Positions 8,833 to 16,342 of a stretch of 36,616 nucleotides of DNA are shown piece after piece (the first letter of the stretch is position 1; every line of letters starts with the position of its first letter). A program made the translations under genes and the position numbers. Source of the DNA: Protaetiibacter sp. (GTDB lineage: Bacteria; Actinomycetota; Actinomycetes; Actinomycetales; Microbacteriaceae); contig JASLGG010000054.1 in assembly GCA_030150265.1 (NCBI GenBank), positions 1-36,616 of the forward strand, in the 5' to 3' direction. The notes under the pieces are model-generated. The model worked only from the letters and a program-made list of their open reading frames with translations, was not told the origin of the DNA and made no database searches.

Positions 8833-9948
8833 ATGACCCTTAACCTCCTTCCGATGGCCACCCAGGAACTCCGGTTCCAGGTGACCCGCAACGAGAACGC
8901 CGCCACCCCCGAGGCGCGCGCCGCGATCCTCGAGAACCCCGGCTTCGGGCAGCACTTCACCGACCACATGGTGGACATCTGCTGGTCGGAGAAGGGCGGA
9001 TGGCACCGTCCGCGGGTGCAGCCCTACGGCCCCATCCAGCTCGACCCCGCCGCCGCCGTGCTGCACTACGCGCAGGAGATCTTCGAGGGGCTGAAGGCCT
9101 ACCGTCACGCCGACGGGACCATCTGGACCTTCCGCCCGGAGGCCAACGCCGCGCGCATGCAGCGTTCCGCGAAGCGCCTCGCGATGCCGGAGCTGCCCAC
9201 CGAGCACTTCATCGCCTCGCTCGAGCAGCTCATCGCGGTCGACGGCGACTGGGTGCCCACGCAGCCCGAGACGAGCCTGTACTTCCGGCCGTTCATGTTC
9301 GCCAAGGAGGCCTTCCTGGGCGTGCGCCCGGCGAAGAAGATGGCCTATTACCTCATCGCCTCGCCCGCCGGCGCCTACTTCACGGGCGGCGTCGCCCCGG
9401 TGTCGATCTGGCTGTCCACGAACTACACGCGCGCCGCTCACGGCGGCACCGGAGCCGCGAAGACGGGTGGCAACTACGCCGCGTCCCTGCTGCCGCAGTC
9501 CGAGGCCTACGAGAACGGCTGCGCCCAGGTGCTGTTCCTCGACGGGCGCGAGCAGAAGTACCTCGAGGAGCTCGGCGGCATGAACGTGGTGCTCGTGCGC
9601 AAGGACGGCACGCTGCTCACCCCGGCGTCCGACTCGATCCTCGAGGGCATCACGCGCGACTCGATCCTGACCCTCGCGCGCGATCGCGGTCACGCCGTGG
9701 AGGAGCGCCCGATCGCCTACGACGAGTGGCGCGACGGCGTCGCCTCGGGCGACATCGTGGAGGCCTTCGCCTGCGGCACGGCCGCGGTCGTGACCCCCAT
9801 CGCCGAGATCAAGACGGCCGACGACCGCGGCATCGTGATGCCCGCCCTCGAGGACCGCCTCGCCCTCTCGCTGCGCGAGGAGCTCACCGGCATCCAGTAC
9901 GGCCGCGTCGAGGACCGCCACGGCTGGATGCGCCGCCTCGGCGCCTAG
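8833..9948 (+). CDS. ilvE: Branched-chain amino-acid aminotransferase
   Basis: A 371-residue PLP enzyme that transfers the amino group in the last step of leucine, isoleucine and valine synthesis. The PLP lysine is K210 in GAAKTGGNYAAS, as in the long (mitochondrial-like) BCAT group, with ENGCAQVLFLDG and LEELGGMNVV following. Start ATG 8833 (MTLNLLPMATQELRF) is used; ATG 8854 is a possible shorter start. Its stop lies only 5 bases from the stop of the convergent hydrolase gene, so the two transcripts are likely to overlap at their 3' ends. Confidence 0.96.
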   Translation: MTLNLLPMATQELRFQVTRNENAATPEARAAILENPGFGQHFTDHMVDICWSEKGGWHRPRVQPYGPIQLDPAAAVLHYAQEIFEGLKAYRHADGTIWTFRPEANAARMQRSAKRLAMPELPTEHFIASLEQLIAVDGDWVPTQPETSLYFRPFMFAKEAFLGVRPAKKMAYYLIASPAGAYFTGGVAPVSIWLSTNYTRAAHGGTGAAKTGGNYAASLLPQSEAYENGCAQVLFLDGREQKYLEELGGMNVVLVRKDGTLLTPASDSILEGITRDSILTLARDRGHAVEERPIAYDEWRDGVASGDIVEAFACGTAAVVTPIAEIKTADDRGIVMPALEDRLALSLREELTGIQYGRVEDRHGWMRRLGA

Positions 9949-9953
9949 GCACC

Positions 9954-10583
9954 TCAGCCGGCCAGGAACCCCGCCACCGCATCCGCGGCGAGCGCGAGGT
10001 TGTCGGCGAGCGTACGGCCGGATGCCTTGAGGGGCTTCAGGTCGTGGTCGCCGTCGGGTGCCCACTCGATGCGGATCGCGGGGGAGAGGGCGTAGCCCGC
10101 CACCTCCGCGCGTGTTCCCATGACGTCGCGCTCGCCCTGGCAGATGAGCGTCGGCGTCGCGAGCCCGGCGAGGTGGGCCGTGCGCAGCGACTCGGGCTTG
10201 CCCATCGGGTGGAACGGGTAGCCGAGGCAGATGAGCGAGCGGATGCGCCCCGCGGCGTGCAGCTCGTCGGCCACCATGCTCGCGACGCGGCCGCCGAAGG
10301 ACTTGCCGCCGATGGCGGGCACCGCATCCGTCTCCTCCGCCAGCGCGTCGACCGCCGCGCGGTACTCGTCGAGCACCAGATCGGCGCGCGGGGCCCGGCG
10401 CCGCGAGCCCGTGCGGCGCGCGGCCATGTAGGCGAACTCGAAGCGGGCGACCCGGATGCCGCGGTCGCCGAGCAGCTCCGCGAACCGGTTCATCCACGGC
10501 GAGTCCATGGCGGCGCCGGCACCGTGGGCGAGCAGCAGCACGCGATCGGAGCCCGCGGGACCGGACCAGAGCAGGGGCGTCAT
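9954..10583 (-). CDS. Alpha/beta hydrolase of KANL3/Tex30 type
   Basis: A 209-residue predicted cytosolic serine hydrolase. The nucleophile elbow GGKSFGGR places Ser95, with Asp153 (QGERDVMG) and His180 (GDHDLKP) completing a triad in the usual order. AHGAGAAMDSPWM near the N-terminus forms the oxyanion region, and the GKSFGG elbow is typical of the KANL3/Tex30 (dienelactone-hydrolase-like) group. Substrate unknown. GATACT on the minus strand (10595-10590) lies 6 bases before ATG 10583, so it is probably leaderless. It diverges from the FAH-family gene over 62 bases. Confidence 0.88.
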   Translation of the reverse strand: MTPLLWSGPAGSDRVLLLAHGAGAAMDSPWMNRFAELLGDRGIRVARFEFAYMAARRTGSRRRAPRADLVLDEYRAAVDALAEETDAVPAIGGKSFGGRVASMVADELHAAGRIRSLICLGYPFHPMGKPESLRTAHLAGLATPTLICQGERDVMGTRAEVAGYALSPAIRIEWAPDGDHDLKPLKASGRTLADNLALAADAVAGFLAG

Positions 10584-10645
10584 CCCCCCAGTATCGGGCG
10601 CGACGAGTCAAGATCGCGTCGCCGGGCGGCACTAGGCTCTCCAGG

Positions 10646-11428
10646 GTGAGAGTCGCGCGCTTCAGTACCGGAGGCGACCCGCGGTTCGGCATCGTCGACG
10701 ACGACGAGCTGGTCGTGCTCGCCGGTGACCCGATGTTCGCCGGGTACGAGACGACGGGCGAGCGCATCCCGCTCGCCGACGCGCGGCTGCTGGCGCCCGT
10801 CATCCCGCGCTCCAAGGTCGTGTGCGTCGGCCTCAACTACGCCGAGCACCGCAAGGACCTCGCGAACGTCGACGCGCCCGACAACCCCCTCATCTTCCTC
10901 AAGCCCAACACCGCGATCGTCGGCCCCGGCGACCCGATCCGCATCCCGCCGGTCGAGGGGCGCATCACGCACGAGGGCGAGCTCGTGGTCGTGATCGGCA
11001 AGATCGCGAAGCAGGTTCCGGCGGAGCGCTGGGCCGACTACGTCTTCGGCTACACGATCGGCAACGACGTGTCGGCGCGCGACCAGATGTTCGCCGACGG
11101 CCAGTGGGCGCGCGCGAAGGGCTACGACACCTTCGCGCCGATCGGGCCCTGGATCGAGACCGAGCTCGACCCCGACGGCCTCGAGATCCGCACCTGGGTC
11201 GACGGCGAGCCGCGACGGCAGGGCAACACGCGCGACCTCATCCACAAGATCCCCGAGCTCATCGCCTACATCTCCGACGTCTGGACCCTGCTGCCGGGCG
11301 ACATCATCATGACGGGCACCCCCTCGGGGCTCGGCGGCTTCGTGCACGGCCAGACGATCGACATCGAGATCGCCGGCATCGGCACGCTCAGCAACCCCGC
11401 GCTCGACCGCGACGAGCGCGCGGAGTGA
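10646..11428 (+). CDS. Fumarylacetoacetate hydrolase (FAH) family protein
   Basis: A 260-residue member of the FAH superfamily, whose members cleave or decarboxylate acylpyruvates and related oxo acids using a divalent metal. The metal triad is visible as E110, E112 and D141 (HEGELVVV ... GNDVSARD), followed by AKGYDTFAPIGPWI and the C-terminal LLPGDIIMTGTPSGLG. The exact substrate cannot be read from sequence; acylpyruvase or oxaloacetate decarboxylase are candidates. GTG 10646 is 7 bases after TAGGCT (10633-10638), suggesting leaderless mRNA. The stop overlaps the next gene's GTG (GTGA). Confidence 0.93.
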   Translation: MRVARFSTGGDPRFGIVDDDELVVLAGDPMFAGYETTGERIPLADARLLAPVIPRSKVVCVGLNYAEHRKDLANVDAPDNPLIFLKPNTAIVGPGDPIRIPPVEGRITHEGELVVVIGKIAKQVPAERWADYVFGYTIGNDVSARDQMFADGQWARAKGYDTFAPIGPWIETELDPDGLEIRTWVDGEPRRQGNTRDLIHKIPELIAYISDVWTLLPGDIIMTGTPSGLGGFVHGQTIDIEIAGIGTLSNPALDRDERAE

Positions 11429-12666
11429 CGGGCGCGACCGAGCTCACCGAGGCGTCGATCGCCCGGGTGCGCGTCCGCAGCCGGGTGGCGCTCATCGCGG
11501 GCCAGGTGCTCGCGGGCGTCGGGATGGGGTCGACGCTCTCAGCGGGCGCGCTGCTCATCACCCACGTGTCGGGCTCCGAGACGCTCTCGGGCATGGCCGC
11601 CACGATGTCGACGGTCGGCTCGGCGGTCGCCGCCATCCCGCTCGCCGCGCTCGCGACACGACGCGGACGGGCCCCGGCGCTCGCCACGGGAGCCGTGCTC
11701 GCGGCCGTCGGCGCGACCGCCGCGATCGTTGCGGCGGTGCTCGGCTGGACGGTGCTGCTGCTCGCCGGCATCGTGATGCTCGGGGTCGGCACCGCGGTCA
11801 ACCTGCAGGCCCGCTTCGCCGCCACCGACCTTTCGCCGTCGGGACGCCGCGGGCGCGACCTCGCCATCGTGGTCTGGTCGACGACGATCGGCGCGGTTCT
11901 CGGCCCCAACCTGCTGGCGCCGGGGGATGCGCTCGGTCAGCAGCTCGGCCTCCCGCCGCTCGCGGGCGCCTACCTCTTCACGATCGCGGCGCAGCTGCTG
12001 GCGGCGGTGATCTACGTGTTCGGGCTGCGCCCCGACCCGCTCCGGCTCGCGACGCGCCTCGGACAGGAGCGGCCGACCTCACCCGAGGCGGCCTCGCGCA
12101 CGGCCGACGTCGGCGGCATCGCGACCGGCATGATCTCGATCTCGCTGAGCCACGCGACGATGGTGGCGGTCATGGCGATGGCGCCCGTGCACCTGGTGAG
12201 CCACGGCGCGAGCTTCGAGCTCGTCGGCATCACCATCAGCCTGCACGTGCTCGGCATGTACGCGCTCTCGCCCGTGTGGGGCGTGCTGGCCGACCGGGTC
12301 GGCCGCGAGGCGACGATCGCCGTGGGTCAGGTGCTGCTGCTCTCGGCTCTGCTCGTGCTCGCCGTCGGCGCGGAGTCGGAGCTGTGGGTCACGAGCGGCC
12401 TCATGACGATCGGATTCGGCTGGAGCGCGGCGACCGTGGCGGGCTCGACGCTCGTCTCCGACTCGGTCGATGTGGCGGGCCGCGCCCGCATCCAGGGGCG
12501 CTCCGACCTGCTCATGTCGTCAGCGGGCGCGCTCGGCGGTGCGGCATCCGGGCTCGTGCTCGCGGCCCTCGGCTACGGCGGGCTCGCGCTCGCCGCGACG
12601 GGTCTCGTGGCGGTCGTGCTCGTGACCCTCGTGGCGCGGTGGATGCGGACGCGCGAGGCGGCGTGA
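11425..12666 (+). CDS. Major facilitator superfamily transporter
   Basis: A 413-residue polytopic inner-membrane protein with about 12 hydrophobic segments and an MFS-like loop (ALATRRGRAPAL) after the second helix; a second copy (GVLADRVGREATI) begins the C-terminal half. Probably a drug or small-molecule exporter; substrate unknown. GTG 11425 overlaps the FAH stop by GTGA, and its own stop overlaps the start of the YeiH-like gene in the same way. The three genes therefore form a tightly coupled operon, though FAH may simply be read through rather than functionally linked. Confidence 0.92.
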   Translation: MTGATELTEASIARVRVRSRVALIAGQVLAGVGMGSTLSAGALLITHVSGSETLSGMAATMSTVGSAVAAIPLAALATRRGRAPALATGAVLAAVGATAAIVAAVLGWTVLLLAGIVMLGVGTAVNLQARFAATDLSPSGRRGRDLAIVVWSTTIGAVLGPNLLAPGDALGQQLGLPPLAGAYLFTIAAQLLAAVIYVFGLRPDPLRLATRLGQERPTSPEAASRTADVGGIATGMISISLSHATMVAVMAMAPVHLVSHGASFELVGITISLHVLGMYALSPVWGVLADRVGREATIAVGQVLLLSALLVLAVGAESELWVTSGLMTIGFGWSAATVAGSTLVSDSVDVAGRARIQGRSDLLMSSAGALGGAASGLVLAALGYGGLALAATGLVAVVLVTLVARWMRTREAA

Positions 12667-13727
12667 TCCGGATCGGCCGGCTGCTCCCCGGCGTCGCGGT
12701 CGCGGCGGCGGGTGCCGCGCTCGCCTGGCTCATGCACCTCCTGCTGCCCGTCGTGCCGTGGCTGACCGCGGCGTTCGCGATCGGCGTGCTCGTCGCGTGC
12801 CTGCCGCCGCTGCGCCCCGCGCTCGACGGCGGGCTCCGGGCGGGACTCGGCTTCTCGGCGCGCAGCCTGCTGCGGGCCGGCATCGTGCTGCTCGGGCTCG
12901 ACCTCGCGCTCGCGGACATCGCCTCGCTCGGCTGGCTCGGCGTGCTCGCGATCGCGGCGCTCGTGGTGCTCGCCTTCGGCGCGAGCTACGGCATCGCGCG
13001 GGCGCTGCGGCTCCCGGGCGACGAGCCGCTCCTCATGGCCGCCGGCTTCTCGATCTGCGGCGTCTCGGCGGTCGGGGCGATGGCGGCGGCACGGCGCAGG
13101 CCGGCGTCCGCGCGCGACGGCGGCCCCGCATCCGCCCCTCCCTCAGAAATGCAGGACACCGCGACGCCGACGGCGCTCGTCACCGTGTTCGGCACCGCCG
13201 CGATCGTGGTGCTTCCTGCATTTCTGCAGCTGGGGGAGCTGCTCGGCATCCGGATGACGCCGGAGTTCTTCGGCGCCTGGGCGGGGGCGAGCGTGCACGA
13301 CGTGGGGCAGGTGGTGGCGACGGCGCAGACCGCGGGGGCCGCAGCGCTCGCCGCGGCGGTCGTCGTGAAGCTCACCCGGGTGCTCATGCTCGCGCCGATG
13401 GTCGCGGTCGCCTCGCTGCACACCCGACGCGCCCTGCGCGCCTCCGGGGAGCCCGCGGGCGCGCTCCCTCCCGTGGTGCCGCTGTTCATCGTGGGCTTCA
13501 CCGCGCTCGTGCTCGTGCGCTCGCTGCTGCCGGTGCCGGATGCGGTGATCGAGTCCGTCGACCTGGTGCGGAACGCGCTGCTCGCCATGGCGCTCGTCGG
13601 CATCGGCGCCGGGCTGCGGCTCGAGAAGCTCGTGCGCTCCGGCGGGCGCGCCCTGCTCGCGGGCTCCCTCTCGTGGCTCGTGATCCTGGGGCTCGGCCTC
13701 GGGGTGGCCGCGGTCGTGACGGGCTGA
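12663..13727 (+). CDS. YeiH-family putative sulfate exporter
   Basis: A 354-residue membrane protein of the YeiH (UPF0324) family. About ten hydrophobic segments are visible, with family landmarks RSLLRAGIVLLGLDL, AAGFSICGVSAVGAM, FGAWAGASVHDVGQVVA and VVKLTRVLMLAP. Family members are annotated as putative sulfate exporters; direct evidence is thin. GTG 12663 overlaps the MFS stop (GTGA). The loop after SAVGAM is rich in Arg, Ala, Pro and Ser, and the coding sequence there contains a 13-bp perfect inverted repeat (see repeat at 13144). Confidence 0.9.
   Translation: MIRIGRLLPGVAVAAAGAALAWLMHLLLPVVPWLTAAFAIGVLVACLPPLRPALDGGLRAGLGFSARSLLRAGIVLLGLDLALADIASLGWLGVLAIAALVVLAFGASYGIARALRLPGDEPLLMAAGFSICGVSAVGAMAAARRRPASARDGGPASAPPSEMQDTATPTALVTVFGTAAIVVLPAFLQLGELLGIRMTPEFFGAWAGASVHDVGQVVATAQTAGAAALAAAVVVKLTRVLMLAPMVAVASLHTRRALRASGEPAGALPPVVPLFIVGFTALVLVRSLLPVPDAVIESVDLVRNALLAMALVGIGAGLRLEKLVRSGGRALLAGSLSWLVILGLGLGVAAVVTG
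13144..13226. repeat. 13-bp perfect inverted repeat inside the yeiH-like gene
   Basis: cagaaatgcagga (13144-13156) and its exact reverse complement tcctgcatttctg (13214-13226) flank 57 bases. The arms are much more AT-rich than the surrounding coding DNA. The reading frame is intact through both arms. Confidence 0.6.
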
Positions 13728-13789
13728 GTCGAGCCGACTCCGATGCGGCATCCGGCGTCCGCCCAGCCGGGTGGGGCATGCTGGAGGCC

Positions 13790-14122
13790 ATGCCGGAGCG
13801 TCCCCTCGACCCCACGCGTGTCACGGACCAGCCAGCACTCACGACCTCGCGGGGGCGTGCCTGGCTCGTGATGGGCGGCCTGCTCGCCCTCGTGTCGCTC
13901 GGCGTGCTGGTGCCGATGGCGGTGCTCCGGATGCCGCCCATCGCCGTTCCCGGCACCGCGGCGGTCGTCGTGGCCGTGCTCTACCTCTGCATGATCATCG
14001 TGCGGCTCGCGACCCCGCCGGGGCGGCTCCGCCTCGCGCTGCTCGCGGCCGACATGCTCGCGATGGCCTTCGTGGCGCTGCTGGCCGTGCTGCTCGTCGC
14101 GGAGCGCGCCAGCCAGTTCTGA
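13790..14122 (+). CDS. Small membrane protein
   Basis: A 110-residue protein with a polar N-terminus of about 25 residues and three hydrophobic helices (about 27-48, 53-70 and 83-105). No family recognised. ATG 13790 is chosen because CATGCT (13777-13782) is 7 bases upstream, fitting the leaderless pattern, and GGAGG lies in the same gap. An in-frame ATG at 13778 would begin inside that box. It is probably a separate transcript from the YeiH-like gene, 62 bases upstream. Confidence 0.72.
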   Translation: MPERPLDPTRVTDQPALTTSRGRAWLVMGGLLALVSLGVLVPMAVLRMPPIAVPGTAAVVVAVLYLCMIIVRLATPPGRLRLALLAADMLAMAFVALLAVLLVAERASQF

Positions 14123-14169
14123 GCCGGCCCGATCTGGCGGGCTCGCGCGCGGCGCGGCATCATCGCAGC

Positions 14170-14610
14170 ATGAGGTTCCAGACGACGCTCCTCCAGACGG
14201 GCAACAACACCGGCATCGAGGTGCCGCCCGAGCTGCTCGAGCAGCTCGGCGGCGGGAGACGGCCCGCGGTGACGGTGACGGTCAACGGCTTCTCGTATCC
14301 GTCGACCGTCGCCTCGATGGGCGGGCGGTTCCTCATCCCGTTCAGCTCCGACAAGCGGGCGGCCACCGGGCTCGCGGGCGGCGATCCGATCGATGTCGAG
14401 CTCGAGCTCGACACCGCGCCGCGCGTGATCGAGCCCACCGCCGACCTCGCGGAGGCGCTCGCCGCGAACGCCGCGGCACGAGCCGCCTGGGATGCGCTGC
14501 CGCCGAGCCATCGCAAGGCGCACGTGACGGCGATCGAGTCGGCGAAGGCGGCCGAGACGCGCGCCCGCCGGGTCACGGCGGCGGTCGAGAAGCTCGCGGC
14601 CGGCCGCTGA
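14170..14610 (+). CDS. DUF1905 / YdeI-OmdA domain protein
   Basis: A 146-residue protein. The first 95 residues fit DUF1905 (MRFQTTLLQTGNNTGIEVPPELL, then GGRRPAVTVTVNG, and MGGRFLIPFSSDKR). The tail (ALAANAAARAAWDALPPSHRKAHVTAIESAK) is the YdeI/OmpD-associated 'bacteriocin-protection' motif. Such proteins are small, soluble and of unproven function. ATG 14170 is 6 bases after CATCAT (14158-14163), again leaderless-like. It converges with the LysR-domain gene, with 12 bases between the stops. Confidence 0.88.
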   Translation: MRFQTTLLQTGNNTGIEVPPELLEQLGGGRRPAVTVTVNGFSYPSTVASMGGRFLIPFSSDKRAATGLAGGDPIDVELELDTAPRVIEPTADLAEALAANAAARAAWDALPPSHRKAHVTAIESAKAAETRARRVTAAVEKLAAGR

Positions 14611-14622
14611 GGTCGCTCGGCG

Positions 14623-15153
14623 TCAGCGGCTCGAGTTGGGGGTGCGCCCGCGCACGATGCCGATGAACGCCTCGACGCGGGGATCCTCGGATGCGCGCAG
14701 CCAGGCCAGGCCGATACCGCTGTCGGCGGCATCCGTGAGCGGGCGGGCCACGACATCGCGTCGCGAGTGCGCGCGAGCCACCGACATCGGCATGATCGCG
14801 AGCCCGACGTTCGCCGCGACCAGCTCGACCGTGTCGGCGCCCTGACCCTCGAGGATCGTCTCGCCCGCGAGGTCGGTGAGCGCGAGCTCGTCGAAGGCGG
14901 CGACGGCATGGTCGCGCGGGGCGAGCACGACGGGTCGTTCACGGTAGAGGGGGATCACGTGCAGCTCGTCGTCGGCGCCGACATCGCGCAGGAGCGCCAT
15001 GTCGGCGGTGCCGTCGCGCAGCGCGGCGAGCGCCTCGTCCTGGGGGAGCGGGCGCACCTCGAGGAGGCTTCGCGGCATCCGCTCGCGCCAGATCCGCTCC
15101 CACTTGCCGGGGGTCACGCCGGGCACGAAGGCGACGACGAAGGGAGCGGTCAC
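14623..15153 (-). CDS. Stand-alone LysR-type effector-binding domain protein (no helix-turn-helix)
   Basis: A 176-residue protein that corresponds to the substrate-binding half of a LysR regulator: FVVAFVPGVTPGKWERIWRE at the start, DGTADMALLRD, YRERPVVLAPRDHAVAAF, and VAANVGLAIMPMSVARA. The usual N-terminal winged helix is absent, and GTG 15153 lies 7 bases from its own -10 box (TAGCCT, minus strand 15166-15161), so it is not simply a mis-started LysR. It is transcribed divergently from the DUF5997 gene with only 23 bases between starts. I suspect the two act together; see findings. Confidence 0.85.
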   Translation of the reverse strand: MTAPFVVAFVPGVTPGKWERIWRERMPRSLLEVRPLPQDEALAALRDGTADMALLRDVGADDELHVIPLYRERPVVLAPRDHAVAAFDELALTDLAGETILEGQGADTVELVAANVGLAIMPMSVARAHSRRDVVARPLTDAADSGIGLAWLRASEDPRVEAFIGIVRGRTPNSSR

Positions 15154-15160
15154 GCAGACG

Positions 15161-15170
15161 AGGCTACCCT
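15161..15170. promoter_or_regulatory. Shared bidirectional -10 element
   Basis: Within GAGGCTACCCTCGG the plus strand reads TACCCT (15165-15170), 6 bases before ATG 15177, and the minus strand reads TAGCCT (15166-15161), 7 bases before GTG 15153. Both hexamers use the same T15165/A15166 pair. Divergent leaderless transcription from one symmetric box is therefore likely. Confidence 0.65.
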
Positions 15171-15176
15171 CGGAGG

Positions 15177-15554
15177 ATGACCGACGAGCAGCGCGAGGAC
15201 CGCCGCCAGCAGCCACTGCCCCCGAAGCCCCAGTTCCTGTCGGCGCAGACCGCCGCGAAGAAGCTCGGGATCTACCTGGCCGCCGCCCCCGCGGAGTTCC
15301 GCGAGGTCCCGCACTCGCGCGAGGAGCTCGCGGCGCTGCAGGCCGAGCCGCCCGCCTGGCTCCGTGCGCTGCGGGCGGAGGGACCGCATCCGCGCTCCGA
15401 GGTGTCGCGACGGCTCGGCATCACCAACTCGGGGCTCGCGCGTGCGGGCGTCTCCGACGCGATGACGACCGCCGAGATCCAGGCGCTGCTCGCCGACCCG
15501 CCGGTCTGGCTGCAGGAGGAGCGCACGCGGCTGCGCAAGGCCGAGCGCGGCTGA
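15177..15554 (+). CDS. DUF5997 family protein
   Basis: A 125-residue protein matching my memory of DUF5997: PPKPQFLSAQTAAKKLGIYL, then a pair of similar segments, EELAALQAEPPAWLRALR (about 50-67) and AEIQALLADPPVWLQEER (about 101-118). Between them SEVSRRLGITNSGLARAGV looks like a helix-turn-helix. ATG 15177 is leaderless-like (TACCCT 6 bases upstream). Its divergent partner is a LysR effector domain lacking a DNA-binding part. A role as the DNA-binding half of a split regulator is inference only. It ends 5 bases from the convergent PIN toxin gene. Confidence 0.85.
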   Translation: MTDEQREDRRQQPLPPKPQFLSAQTAAKKLGIYLAAAPAEFREVPHSREELAALQAEPPAWLRALRAEGPHPRSEVSRRLGITNSGLARAGVSDAMTTAEIQALLADPPVWLQEERTRLRKAERG

Positions 15555-15559
15555 GCCGC

Positions 15560-15952
15560 CTATGCGGGAGCGGCGACGGGCAGACCGAGCTGAGCGGCCG
15601 CGTCCGCGAGCCGCTGATCGTAGCTGACGAAGGCCGTGAGCTCGTCCGCAAGCTGCAGGGCGGTCGCCAGGTGGACCGCGTCGAGCGAGCGCAGCTCCGG
15701 CGGGTCGAGCAGGCCTGCGAGGCGGAAGGCCGAGGCGGGGGTGCTCAGCAGGTGCAGTCGCCTGAGCACCTCGTGCGCGGCGCCGAGCAGCTGCGGGTCG
15801 GCGCGGCGTACCGCTCGGAGCAGCTCTGTCTGGCCGAGCAGACTGGTGGTCCACGGCCCGCCGTGCGCCCGCAGCCATCCGCGCAACGTCGAGGTCTCGC
15901 GCTCGTGGACGACCAGCTTCACGAGCGCGGATGCGTCGAAGTAGGCCACCAT
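15560..15952 (-). CDS. PIN-domain ribonuclease toxin (VapC-like)
   Basis: A 130-residue PIN nuclease. The four acidic residues expected of the Mg-dependent active site are visible: D6 (YFDASALVK), E43 (GQTELLRAV), D91 (SLDAVHLATAL) and D112 (SYDQRL). Related toxins cleave tRNA or rRNA and are held inactive by the co-encoded antitoxin. ATG 15952 shares one base with the antitoxin stop (TGATG), so the pair is translationally coupled. The Phd-type partner next door makes this a mixed Phd/VapC module. Confidence 0.92.
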   Translation of the reverse strand: MVAYFDASALVKLVVHERETSTLRGWLRAHGGPWTTSLLGQTELLRAVRRADPQLLGAAHEVLRRLHLLSTPASAFRLAGLLDPPELRSLDAVHLATALQLADELTAFVSYDQRLADAAAQLGLPVAAPA

Positions 15953-16212
15953 CAGCGCTCCTCGTCGCGCATCTGCTGAAGGACGGGGGTCAGCGGCGGC
16001 CCGTCGACGGGCGCGGGCAGATCGGCGAGCGATCCGGTCGGGGGAAGGGCGATGCCCTCCGCGACGAGTCGCTCGAGGGCGGGCTCGCGCAGCGGCACGA
16101 GCTGAGCGACGGGGCGGCCGCGGTCGGTGATCACGAGCGACTCTCCCGCGGCGACGCGGGCCACCACCGCCGAGGCGTTCTGCTTGAGCGCCCGGATCCC
16201 GACGTGCTCCAT
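15952..16212 (-). CDS. Phd/YefM-type antitoxin
   Basis: An 86-residue antitoxin. The N-terminal DNA-binding fold shows EHVGIRALKQNASAVV, then VAAGESLVITDRGRPVAQLVPL, the standard Phd/YefM signature. The C-terminal 40 residues are rich in Pro, Leu and acidic residues and should wrap the toxin. ATG 16212 is 7 bases downstream of the minus-strand -10 box TACGGT (16225-16220). A perfect 7-bp inverted repeat covers exactly this box and the bases up to the start codon, so autorepression is very likely. Confidence 0.93.
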   Translation of the reverse strand: MEHVGIRALKQNASAVVARVAAGESLVITDRGRPVAQLVPLREPALERLVAEGIALPPTGSLADLPAPVDGPPLTPVLQQMRDEER

Positions 16213-16229
16213 GTGCTACACCGTAGCAC
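16213..16229 (-). promoter_or_regulatory. Operator/promoter of the Phd-PIN module
   Basis: gtgctac (16213-16219) and gtagcac (16223-16229) are perfect inverted arms around 3 bases. On the minus strand the -10 hexamer TACGGT occupies 16225-16220. The palindrome ends one base before the antitoxin ATG. A bound antitoxin dimer would block the promoter directly. Confidence 0.75.
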
Positions 16230-16342
16230 TTCAAGCGATGGCAGGGGCATGGGGTCCGAGTCTGCCGCAGTCGACGGTGCGTCATCGCTCGTGTTCAGGC
16301 GACTGTGGAGAACCGGGACGCCGAGTGACGTAGCGTGGAGGG

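Noticed and set aside
7663..10836. Minus-strand open frame of 1057 codons across leuB and ilvE
   Set aside because: Antisense shadow of clear enzymes, with low-complexity Arg/Gly/Val composition.
13144..13226. Insertion sequence or frameshift in the YeiH-like gene
   Set aside because: The frame is intact and the residues between the arms match the family; there is no target duplication or transposase.
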